Assembly: GCA_024681295.1 (NCBI GenBank)
Contig: JAILBC010000074.1
Coordinates: 1 to 45,202, forward strand
Source of the DNA: Bacteroidales bacterium
Lineage (GTDB): Bacteria > Bacteroidota > Bacteroidia > Bacteroidales > F082
Reading direction: 5' to 3'
Length of the DNA: 45,202 nucleotides
This document shows, piece by piece, positions 15,626-23,370 of this stretch (position 1 is the stretch's first letter; the number at the start of each line of letters is the position of its first letter). A program made the position numbers and the translations under genes. The notes under the pieces are model-generated. The model was not told where the DNA came from, searched no databases, and worked only from the letters and a program-made list of their open reading frames with translations.

Positions 15626-17095
15626 TTACGGCAGATCATTCAGGATTTGGTTGGGAGCATATTCAGCGCCATTCCAATCGCCGCCGCTTTCGAGCCAGAC
15701 GTTACCGCCAGCGCAGTCAACGAAGGTGTTGCCGCTGTGGGTCACGTTGCCCCAGTTGGAGATGTTCTCGATGCCCACACCGTTATAGTCGCAGGGACCG
15801 AACACGTTGTTGGTAAGGGTGAGCTTGGCATCGCTGCGGATGTAGAGGCAGCTTCTTACGCTCCAATCATCGTCCGGACCACAGTTCTTGATCTGGCAGT
15901 AGTTCATTACGTTGCCGTTACGGGTGCTTCCGAACAAAATGCCATCCCAAAGGTCTTCGGGCGTGGTGCCTCTGAAGATGATGGGCTGGCTTGCTGTGCC
16001 GTTGGCTTCAAAACGAGCATCGCCAGTGATTTCGAAACCACGGTCATAATCAAATGTTAACTCCACACCAGGTTCAATGGTTATCTTGACGTTTTCGGGT
16101 ACATACAAACCTTCTTGCACATAATAGGGGATGCCTTGGTTGTTGATAGTGGTGTTTTCATAAAGATAACTGGAAGCCAAATTGATCATGTTGCTTCCGT
16201 TTTCAACGTAGGTGTTGCCACTGCCCAAGCTGCTGGCTTTGTTGGTCTCGTTCAACCACACGGGATAGCCGCCGCAGTTCTTGATGGTGTTGTTTTCAAA
16301 AGCGGTGAATACACCGTCGCCGCCGAGGGCCACACCTTGGTGCAGGGCGCCGTCAATGGTGCAGTGCTTCATGGAAAGCTTGCCAAATACGGTGATGACA
16401 TCATCGCCGCTGCCGCCATTGACAAACTCGACATACTCAAACTGGTTGTCGTTGCGCTTGGAGCTAATTTGAATACCATACCAGGCACCGGGATGGTTGT
16501 CGTTCAAGGCATTGACGAGACGGATGGGTTTGTCAGCGGTGCCGACCATCTTCAGGCCAGCGTTTTCACCGAGGCAGAATCCATCGCCTACACCTTCGAA
16601 CATGATGGTGACGCCGGGTTCGATAGTGAGGAGGGCATTGCCGTCGATGTAAACATAGCCATTGACGACATAGTCAACGTCGAGGCCGAGGTCGGGCCAA
16701 GTGGTGTTGGCGTCGATGTTGCCTGACCAAGTGGTCGGGTCGCCGGTGCCGCCACCGCCGCCACCGTTCGGGTCAACGGTAACCGTAGCTTTGTAAACGA
16801 CCGTGGAGCCGTCTTCGGCAGTCACAGTGAAGTCGACAGGGTTGGTGAAGTCGACCACGGTGCCCGAAGCGGGAACCACGTTGGCTTTTTCAGAGACAGT
16901 GATGATGGGCACCAGACCAGTGACGTTGGTCCCGAAGGGAACCACGGCCACAATGGTGTGGGCGTCTTCAGAAATGGTTGCTTCAACAGCCGGAGCGGCA
17001 AACTTGAAGCTGAGGATCTTCTTTTCGCTGCTTTCCTTACCGCAGCTGGCCAGCAACATCAAAGCTGCAAGGGCCACAAACAGAGATTTTCTCAT
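15626..17095 (-). CDS. Lipoprotein with DUF5018-like domain and right-handed beta-helix
   Basis: A 489-residue surface or periplasmic lipoprotein. The signal peptide has a lipobox LLASC (Cys18). Residues about 27-105 match DUF5018-type Ig-like domains (ILSFKFAAPAVEATISED, FTVTAEDGSTVVYKATVTV). A glycine-run linker (about 110-116) precedes a parallel beta-helix region rich in YVYIDGNALLTIEPGVTI, YVEFVNGG, GKLSMKHCTIDGAL, NNTIKNCGGYPVWL, VKITIEPGVELTFD and NVMNYCQIKNCG rungs. Such helices bind or cleave polysaccharides, but no catalytic motif is recognisable, so a binding role is equally possible. It lies 36 bp after the M48 gene with no clear promoter between, so co-transcription from 18069-18076 is likely. 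Confidence 0.82.
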   Translation of the reverse strand: MRKSLFVALAALMLLASCGKESSEKKILSFKFAAPAVEATISEDAHTIVAVVPFGTNVTGLVPIITVSEKANVVPASGTVVDFTNPVDFTVTAEDGSTVVYKATVTVDPNGGGGGGTGDPTTWSGNIDANTTWPDLGLDVDYVVNGYVYIDGNALLTIEPGVTIMFEGVGDGFCLGENAGLKMVGTADKPIRLVNALNDNHPGAWYGIQISSKRNDNQFEYVEFVNGGSGDDVITVFGKLSMKHCTIDGALHQGVALGGDGVFTAFENNTIKNCGGYPVWLNETNKASSLGSGNTYVENGSNMINLASSYLYENTTINNQGIPYYVQEGLYVPENVKITIEPGVELTFDYDRGFEITGDARFEANGTASQPIIFRGTTPEDLWDGILFGSTRNGNVMNYCQIKNCGPDDDWSVRSCLYIRSDAKLTLTNNVFGPCDYNGVGIENISNWGNVTHSGNTFVDCAGGNVWLESGGDWNGAEYAPNQILNDLP

Positions 17096-17131
17096 GGGTT
17101 AAAAATTTGAGTTAATATTAGTTTTCAAAGA

Positions 17132-18043
17132 TCATTTCTTTCCGCCGACTTTAACGCCGTTGGATTTGTTCCCAGAGGCCTTCACCCCTGAAGAATTTGA
17201 ACCAGAAGGCTTGGAACCTGCAGAAACCGTGCCACTCTTTCCACCCTTGCCACTACTACCCGTAGTGTTCAACCTATAACCGGCAGCTTCGGCTACCTCC
17301 TTGATATGGGTGGCGCGTTTTTGGGTGTCGGGGTGGTCGGAGAATGCCTGTGCCAAGGTGCCTTGCTGCCCTGTGTCACCGCTGACGCTGATGAGCACAT
17401 TCAATGCGTGGTACATGGCGAAGGGGTCAACACCGTTCTGGACGCAGAATTGGAAGGCCATCTCGTCGGCCTCGGTCTCCTGACGGCGTGAGTAGGCGTT
17501 TTGGGCCAGTTGCTGTCCCAAGTCGCCGAGAAATCCCGTGGAGAGGGCACCTCCCGTCTGGCTGACGGCAGCAATGCCGTAACGGGCAGCTACAACGAGG
17601 TAAGCATTACGGTAGGAGTCGCGCACATCCTTGTTGATGAGGTGACCCAACTCGTGGCCGATAACGGCGAACAATTCATCATCGTTCATCACGTCCATCA
17701 AGCCTGAATACACTCTTACGCTACCATCGCCACTGGCAAAGGCATTGATGGTGCTCGACTGGTAGACCTTGTAATTCAAGTTCAGGTTGCTGATGTTGTG
17801 GAACCTGCCCATGACGCGGTTCAGGCGTTGGGTGTATTCGCTACTAGCAGGAGCAATGGTGTTCTCTTTGTCCATCTGGGCCATGTATTCGGTGCATACC
17901 TCGGCAATCTGTGCATCACTGATGGTTAATGCCGTGGCTACGGCAGCGCCGGCATTCAAGGCGGCGTTTTGGTCAACAACTTTGAGCATGGAGCAGCCGG
18001 TCATCATCGTGACGCAAAGCACTCCTAAGAGGATTCTTTTCAT
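17132..18043 (-). CDS. M48 family metalloprotease lipoprotein (copy 1)
   Basis: A 303-residue zinc metallopeptidase anchored by an SPII signal (lipobox MTGC, Cys17). The catalytic motif HELGH has H130, E131 and H134; the third zinc ligand is expected in ETEAD (E189 with D193). Flanking segments NAFASGDGSVRVYSGLMD and NKDVRDSYRNAYLVVAARYG are nearly identical to the copy at 32652-33515. Family relatives such as BepA and LoiP act in outer-membrane quality control. The C-terminal tail, about 40 residues, is a Ser/Gly/Lys-rich repeat (SSGVKASGNKSNGVKVGGKK) absent from the other copy. Divergent from the tubulin-like operon. Promoter at 18069-18076. Confidence 0.92.
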   Translation of the reverse strand: MKRILLGVLCVTMMTGCSMLKVVDQNAALNAGAAVATALTISDAQIAEVCTEYMAQMDKENTIAPASSEYTQRLNRVMGRFHNISNLNLNYKVYQSSTINAFASGDGSVRVYSGLMDVMNDDELFAVIGHELGHLINKDVRDSYRNAYLVVAARYGIAAVSQTGGALSTGFLGDLGQQLAQNAYSRRQETEADEMAFQFCVQNGVDPFAMYHALNVLISVSGDTGQQGTLAQAFSDHPDTQKRATHIKEVAEAAGYRLNTTGSSGKGGKSGTVSAGSKPSGSNSSGVKASGNKSNGVKVGGKK

Positions 18044-18068
18044 AAGTTTAATTTTTATGATATTCGTG

Positions 18069-18076
18069 CAAAGATA
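18069..18076 (-). promoter_or_regulatory. -7 promoter element for M48 copy 1
   Basis: TATCTTTG on the minus strand, 25 nt before the ATG at 18043, divergent from 18118-18125. Confidence 0.65.
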
Positions 18077-18117
18077 AAAAAAAGATGATAAAGCGTAAAA
18101 ATCTTTCTGATTATTTG

Positions 18118-18125
18118 TATTTTTG
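18118..18125 (+). promoter_or_regulatory. -7 promoter element for the tubulin-like operon
   Basis: TATTTTTG, 7 nt before the ATG at 18133. It lies inside the reading frame of the longer candidate starting at 18085, so that start is unlikely. The implied leader is only a few bases. Confidence 0.6.
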
Positions 18126-18132
18126 TAGGGTT

Positions 18133-20391
18133 ATGAAAATGAGTAAAAAAATATTCATTATACTATTGTTGCTGCTCGTGACCATAGGAGGTTGGGCGCA
18201 GTCAACCGCCCAGAAACCCAAACGCATTTACATCACCTTGGACGTGTCAGGCAGCATGATAGGCGATAAATACAACATGGCCAACTATGCCGCACAGACC
18301 ATCTCGGTTTTCAGCGACCCCAGTGACCGCGTCTATCTCTATTATCTTGGACAACAGCACGACATCAGCGGTGCTAACGGCTATAAACAAATCCAAAAGC
18401 CCTTTACCAGTTTGACAGGGCAGTACAAGTATCTCGAAATCTCAGATCTGACTCAGTTTCTTAAGGATTACCAAGTCGATGCACGTTATCAGGATTGGCT
18501 CTTTATTATCGGCGATGGCCAGTGGGACTACCCCAGGGCTAAACCTGAGTATGACAAAACCACTCTGGCGCTCAAACAAATAATTGAAAAGGGAACCCTT
18601 CAGGTGTGTTACCTGCAGACAGGCGAATTGCTTACCGAAAGAAATGCATTTACCACTTTTTTGGAGGAGATGCATTCGCCCATGGTTGACATCAAGATTT
18701 CTGACACTAAAGCCTCGTCGGTGCTGGGGCACTGCGTGTATTTTGCCAATAGGATTCTGGGGTTCAGTAACACCTACGTGGAGTTGTACCAACAGGATGA
18801 GCAGCACGTGGCATTCCGCTCGGAATTTCCCCTGGAACGCTGCCTGCTGGTGTACCAGTCGGGTAAGCCTGGCGCCACGGAGACGAAGATTGTGGAGGCA
18901 ACATGCAAGGGGAACGCCCTCTCCACCCAGGTGAAGGGGAATCCTAGCACCAAGCCGTTGGTGGTCGCTGGAAAACCCGTGGTCAACGGTATAGTCTGGG
19001 AGCTGAGTAGCCCACAGACCATGCCGGCCAATGACACAGTGTTGGTCCACTTCAATCAGCCTGTCGAGGTCCAGAGCCTGAAACTCTACCCTTATGTCGA
19101 TGTGGCCATCGGGATGCGCCCCTGGAGTGTTGCGATGGATACGTTGGTGGAAGTTGGCAATAATCGTTATCAAATTTGTGACAAGGAAAACAAAGTGCTG
19201 GTGAAGGTCAGTGCTACCGACAAATACGGTCATAAGTTCTCGCCGCAGCTGATGCAACGGATGGAGATGAAGCTCTCCGTCGCTAGTCGTGAGCTTGTGA
19301 CTACCTACTCGTCGTCAGACACCACCTTCCAAGCCATCTTGGAGATGCCTGGCGACACTTTGTCGTACTTCACCATGGTAGAATGCCCTGGTTATTTCAG
19401 CCGGGTTACCTCGCGCCAAACCGTGATGAAGTCTGCTGACGCCTGTCCTCCAGAGAAAGCCCCCTTGATCACCCTTCCGGTACAGCGTTTTGAGGTGGTC
19501 GACTTTGGGACCATGATGGAAGGAGGTCACTATGGCGGTCAGATCGACGATCCATTGTTCAACACTATCGCCGGCAAGGGCTCGTTCGACGAGATCTCAC
19601 TGAGCGGTCACGACTCCTGGATGCTCGAAAAGGCTGAAATTACTTATGAAGACGGACACATTATGTTGCTCCAGCAACCCAAAAGCGAGTTGTGTGAATG
19701 CGCTTTCCCTGACACCCTATGTTATGAGGTGACCTTGCGCTCACGAAGGGGCATTCGACACGAAGACAAACTATATGAGGGCTTTCTGATACCCGTCAAG
19801 GTCCCCGTGGAAAGAGGGAGGTGGATAACCCGCTGTTGGATGTATCTCGTTGCCTTGGGTGGACTGCTTCTACTTTTTATCTACATCCGCGCTTTGAAAC
19901 GGAAACGCCGCTTTGGGAAAACTTCGGGTGTCAAGTCGGTTTACTACGACCGCTATGGTGAAGAGGTCGATGACAATTACCAGCTCCCGTTACGCAAGGG
20001 AGGCCTCGGCGCTTGGCTGGTACGTTGGTTCTGGCCAGGAACCGAGAAAAACACGCTGAATTTTGTCGAACCAGAATCCACTATGATGTCTTTCGTGGCG
20101 GGAGACTCCATCAACACTGTGAGAATTCCTCGAGGCAGCATCGATCCGATGTCGGTAAGCGTTGATGGATATGACTTTGATAATGAGTACAATGCACCTG
20201 ACTATGTAAAGGTGTCCAATAATGGCAAGATTGAGTTGCTTAAGAATTCGGAAACCAAGGCGGGCTATCTCATGTATGTCGCAGGCGACAAGGCTGGTGA
20301 TGGATGGTTCCGTCTCCTCTCGTCGCTGCTGATGATTGCCACAGTTGTCGCTGGCTGCTTTGTCATCTGGATGCTGTTTAAGTCGTTTTAG
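18133..20391 (+). CDS. vWA-domain membrane protein of the tubulin-like operon
   Basis: A 752-residue inner-membrane protein. Signal peptide at residues 1-23. A von Willebrand A domain (about 30-190) has the metal-binding MIDAS motif DVSGSM and the segment FIIGDGQWDYPRA. Beta-rich periplasmic regions follow, ending in the motif CECAFPDTLC. TM1 is at about 567-586. A basic stretch KRKRRFGK marks the cytoplasmic side. A module of about 130 residues containing YYDRYGEEVDD, LVRWFWPGTEKNTL and VDGYDFDNEY follows, then TM2 (about 727-748). The last 190 residues are shared with the next two proteins. First gene of the operon; 3 nt separate it from the next. vWA proteins bind ligands or assemble complexes; the partner is unknown. 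Confidence 0.85.
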   Translation: MKMSKKIFIILLLLLVTIGGWAQSTAQKPKRIYITLDVSGSMIGDKYNMANYAAQTISVFSDPSDRVYLYYLGQQHDISGANGYKQIQKPFTSLTGQYKYLEISDLTQFLKDYQVDARYQDWLFIIGDGQWDYPRAKPEYDKTTLALKQIIEKGTLQVCYLQTGELLTERNAFTTFLEEMHSPMVDIKISDTKASSVLGHCVYFANRILGFSNTYVELYQQDEQHVAFRSEFPLERCLLVYQSGKPGATETKIVEATCKGNALSTQVKGNPSTKPLVVAGKPVVNGIVWELSSPQTMPANDTVLVHFNQPVEVQSLKLYPYVDVAIGMRPWSVAMDTLVEVGNNRYQICDKENKVLVKVSATDKYGHKFSPQLMQRMEMKLSVASRELVTTYSSSDTTFQAILEMPGDTLSYFTMVECPGYFSRVTSRQTVMKSADACPPEKAPLITLPVQRFEVVDFGTMMEGGHYGGQIDDPLFNTIAGKGSFDEISLSGHDSWMLEKAEITYEDGHIMLLQQPKSELCECAFPDTLCYEVTLRSRRGIRHEDKLYEGFLIPVKVPVERGRWITRCWMYLVALGGLLLLFIYIRALKRKRRFGKTSGVKSVYYDRYGEEVDDNYQLPLRKGGLGAWLVRWFWPGTEKNTLNFVEPESTMMSFVAGDSINTVRIPRGSIDPMSVSVDGYDFDNEYNAPDYVKVSNNGKIELLKNSETKAGYLMYVAGDKAGDGWFRLLSSLLMIATVVAGCFVIWMLFKSF

Positions 20392-20394
20392 CCT

Positions 20395-22278
20395 ATGAAA
20401 CGGATACTGCTTTTCTTGCTTTGCTTCGGCGTGTTCCAAGGGATGGGCCAAAAGATCCATCCTTGGGATGGGTACATCTTTCCGTTCTGCACCGATGAGA
20501 ATCCTTACGGCATCACTTACGACTCAGGTACAAAGGGCGAGGCGGCTTTCCCGAAGAAAGGCGACATCGGATGCCTTCACAAAACGCCAGGCCCGGTGTG
20601 GTACTACATGCAGATTGACAATCCCGGAGACCTGCTGATTTATATCGAACAGTTCTCCGTGGACGACCACTTCCCCCTGGATGTCGACTTTGCCTGCTGG
20701 GGACCGTTCGAAGCGGAGTCGAAGATTGACTTCCTGAAGAAACTGAGGAACTCCTATAAGCTGGAGACCAAAGACCATCCTACCCATAGGCCTAGCAAGG
20801 GCGACCATTCCCTCGATTTGGGAGGTTATCCTTTCGACAATCTGGTAGATTGCAGCTTCGACCCCGCTGGGACGGAGTGGTGCTTCATCCCCAATGCCAA
20901 GACAGGGGAGTGGTACCTGCTGCTGATCACCAATTATTCGCGGAAACCTGGTAAAATCCATTTTGAGCGAGTTGATGACAAATCGACAGCCACCACCAAC
21001 TGCGATATGACGCTCCCCGTTATGATCAATCCTTGCCCCAAAGGATTAAGGCAAGTCGACGACCGCACCTCCGCCATCTGCCTTTACGACGACAAGGCCT
21101 TGGTTACCGTCGAACTGGAAGGGGAGGGCAATTTCACCCTGTCCAAACAAAGCCTGAAGAAGACCCAAGTGGTGGTGTATGCCAATGGAAGGACTTATAA
21201 CGCCAAGTTGTTGGGAGAGGCTTTCGAATGCGAGATCGATATTGAGCAGGATACTACTGCCTACTATGCCGTCGTGGAGTGCCCCGATCCTGAGTTCAAA
21301 CTTCAAACAGAACAGCATTTTATCGTCAGGTCGAACGACTGCGATCCCGGCAGGATTCCTATGACCTATGGTGAGACGATACACGTAGGTGGCGTGGACC
21401 TTGCCGACCTGAAGCGTGGCGACAAGCCTGTGGATGTGGTGTTTTCGGATAAGGAAGGATACCGTGATGTTAACCTTGACGATTATCATGTGGAGGTGGA
21501 GAACAAAAGTCTCTTCGTGGAGGAGGTCGGAGTCGGACAGAAGGACAATAAATTGCAATTGACTCCCAAGTTGCGTGGCGACTGGTGCGACTGCTTCCTT
21601 CCCGACAGCCTCTCTTTCCGTGTAACGTTGCTGCCGAAAGACCCCCAAAGTGGAGCTAAACCCATCGAGATGCCTGTTGTCATCGGAGTCGAACGGCATT
21701 CGACTTGGATGTCGCGCTGTTCTTGGGTCCTTGTGGCGATAGGGGCTTTGCTGATCCTATTCCTCTACCTTCGTGCGATATTCCGCAAACGCCGTTTCAA
21801 GAAGCACGCCATGGTGACACCAGTCTACTATGACCGTTACGGCGAGGAAGTCGACGACGGCTCGGGCCAACGGCTGCGCAAGACAGGCTTTGCTGCTTGG
21901 TTTGCCCGCTGGTTCTTGCCAGGGACGGAGAAGCGAACCCTCAGTTTCGAGAGCCCTGAGGCTGGCTCACTGAAGTTTGTGGCTTCGGAGTCGGTCGAGA
22001 TGGTGGAGATGCCCAAAGCATGCATCGACACGGAAACCATGGAGGTGGATGGCTACGACCCGGATACTGACAGGGCTCCGTCGCGTCCGATCAGATTGGG
22101 TGCCAACGGGAAGATAAATGTCAGAAAGAGCAACGGCATCAAGGACGGTTACCTCTATTTCACTCCCGGTAGAGCACGCGATGGCGGAGGCTATCGTCTG
22201 TTCCTTGGAATCCTGATGTTTGTCGACCTTGCGGCAGTGATAGTGTTGGCTGTGTTGATGCTTCGAGGCCTTATTTGA
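20395..22278 (+). CDS. Paralogous membrane protein with PPC-like surface domain
   Basis: A 627-residue protein. Signal peptide at residues 1-19. Residues about 30-200 resemble a beta-sandwich common in Bacteroidetes T9SS and gliding-associated surface proteins: GCLHKTPGPVWYYMQI, then DVDFACWGPF, then VDCSFDPAGTEWCFIPNA and GEWYLLLITNYS. A further beta-rich stretch ends in WCDCFLPDSL. TM1 is at about 442-463, then FRKRRFKK, the cytoplasmic module with YYDRYGEEVDD, FARWFLPGTEKRTL and VDGYDPDTD, and TM2 near 603-625. It differs from its vWA neighbour in the N-terminal domain but keeps the CxC motif, membrane and cytoplasmic parts. This suggests exchangeable periplasmic sensors on a common cytoplasmic adaptor. 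Confidence 0.78.
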   Translation: MKRILLFLLCFGVFQGMGQKIHPWDGYIFPFCTDENPYGITYDSGTKGEAAFPKKGDIGCLHKTPGPVWYYMQIDNPGDLLIYIEQFSVDDHFPLDVDFACWGPFEAESKIDFLKKLRNSYKLETKDHPTHRPSKGDHSLDLGGYPFDNLVDCSFDPAGTEWCFIPNAKTGEWYLLLITNYSRKPGKIHFERVDDKSTATTNCDMTLPVMINPCPKGLRQVDDRTSAICLYDDKALVTVELEGEGNFTLSKQSLKKTQVVVYANGRTYNAKLLGEAFECEIDIEQDTTAYYAVVECPDPEFKLQTEQHFIVRSNDCDPGRIPMTYGETIHVGGVDLADLKRGDKPVDVVFSDKEGYRDVNLDDYHVEVENKSLFVEEVGVGQKDNKLQLTPKLRGDWCDCFLPDSLSFRVTLLPKDPQSGAKPIEMPVVIGVERHSTWMSRCSWVLVAIGALLILFLYLRAIFRKRRFKKHAMVTPVYYDRYGEEVDDGSGQRLRKTGFAAWFARWFLPGTEKRTLSFESPEAGSLKFVASESVEMVEMPKACIDTETMEVDGYDPDTDRAPSRPIRLGANGKINVRKSNGIKDGYLYFTPGRARDGGGYRLFLGILMFVDLAAVIVLAVLMLRGLI

Positions 22279-22301
22279 TTGTTTTTGAAGGTAAAAAGTT
22301 G

Positions 22302-22309
22302 TATCTTTG
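22302..22309 (+). promoter_or_regulatory. Internal -7 promoter element within the tubulin-like operon
   Basis: TATCTTTG in the 49-bp gap between the second and third genes, 18 nt before the ATG at 22328. It could drive the third paralogue, the tubulin-like gene and the two downstream genes separately from the vWA gene. Confidence 0.6.
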
Positions 22310-22327
22310 CAAGTTAATATGATCAAA

Positions 22328-23335
22328 ATGAAAAAATACCTGGTTTTATCGTTGATTCTCGTCGCAGCACTGCGCTGTTTTGCGGCCCGTGAAGAAGAGC
22401 CCCAAATCATCGAAAAACCTGTTGCCGACTGGGGGACTCTATCCTTTGAAACGCTTAAGACCGAGCCTATTATTGGTACTATGGTGGATGAGCAAAGTTT
22501 GGCCACACTAGACCCGAGCAATTTCGACCTCACAGTGGAGATTGAAAACGACTTTCTTTATGATCGCCCAAGGGTTCACATCGAGGGCGACAAAATCCTC
22601 ATCGACATCCATCCCAGAGGTGAATGGTGCGAGTGCTTTTTCCCGAAGAACCTGAACATCAGGATTTGCGCTACCCAGAAAGAGGGGGCCTACGATGCCG
22701 AAGGCAAGCACTATCTTAAAACCGTGTATCCTATCCATATCACAGTGGTGAAAACCCGTATGTGGATGCCGCGTTGCCTTTGGGTATTGGTCACCATCAT
22801 CGGGCTGCTTCTGCTGTTTGTTTATCTGCGCTCCATTTCGAAGAAACGCCGTTTCAAGAAAAACGCAGTGATTACACCGGTTTACTTTGACCGTTATGGC
22901 ATCGAAGTGGACGATGGTGCGGGCCAACGCCTTCGCAAGGAGGGCTTCGTGGCCTGGTTTGCCCGCTGGTTCCTGCCTTTCGATGAGAAGAACACACTCA
23001 GTTTTGAAAGCCCTGAGGTCAGTTCCATGCCTTTCACCGCTTCCGATTCAAGCGAGATGGTGGAGATTTCCAAGGGAAGCGTCGACCCAGAAACTATGGA
23101 GGTCGACGGGTATGACCCTGACAGCGACATTCATCCCGATCAACCGATTAAGCTGGCCAACAACAGCGTGATCAACGTATACAATTACAGTAAGGTGAAA
23201 CAGGGCTTCCTCCGCTTCTCGGCGAACAACGAGAGGGACGGGGGAGGGTACAAGGTGTTCCTGACGGTGCTGATGTTCGCATCTCTGGCCGCCATCATCT
23301 TCATGATTTACCTGATGATTAAATCGTTTATGTAA
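22328..23335 (+). CDS. Minimal paralogous membrane protein of the tubulin-like operon
   Basis: A 335-residue protein that is a stripped-down version of the two genes before it. The signal peptide starts MKKYLVLSLILV and ends near CFAA. A short periplasmic part (about 25-150) is mostly the membrane-proximal domain with WCECFFPKNL. TM1 is at about 152-171, followed by KKRRFKKN, the cytoplasmic module (PVYFDRYGIEVDD, FARWFLPFDEKNTL, VDGYDPDSD) and TM2 near 311-334. No extra sensor domain is present. ATG at 22319 is an alternative start; the TTG at 22307 lies within the promoter and is rejected. It is 35 bp upstream of the tubulin-like gene. Function unknown; inferred to be a scaffold or the constant partner of the system. 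Confidence 0.75.
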   Translation: MKKYLVLSLILVAALRCFAAREEEPQIIEKPVADWGTLSFETLKTEPIIGTMVDEQSLATLDPSNFDLTVEIENDFLYDRPRVHIEGDKILIDIHPRGEWCECFFPKNLNIRICATQKEGAYDAEGKHYLKTVYPIHITVVKTRMWMPRCLWVLVTIIGLLLLFVYLRSISKKRRFKKNAVITPVYFDRYGIEVDDGAGQRLRKEGFVAWFARWFLPFDEKNTLSFESPEVSSMPFTASDSSEMVEISKGSVDPETMEVDGYDPDSDIHPDQPIKLANNSVINVYNYSKVKQGFLRFSANNERDGGGYKVFLTVLMFASLAAIIFMIYLMIKSFM

Positions 23336-23370
23336 GTAAAATCAATATAATAATTAAAAACTATTCAATT

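Noticed and set aside
18085-18132. Upstream start for the vWA protein
   Set aside because: The extension contains the -7 promoter and would block the signal peptide, so the ATG at 18133 is preferred.
18442-19257. 271-codon minus-strand open frame inside the vWA gene
   Set aside because: Antisense shadow of a protein with a MIDAS motif and conserved paralogues; no features of its own.
22307-22327. TTG start at 22307 for the third paralogue
   Set aside because: The codon is part of the -7 box itself.
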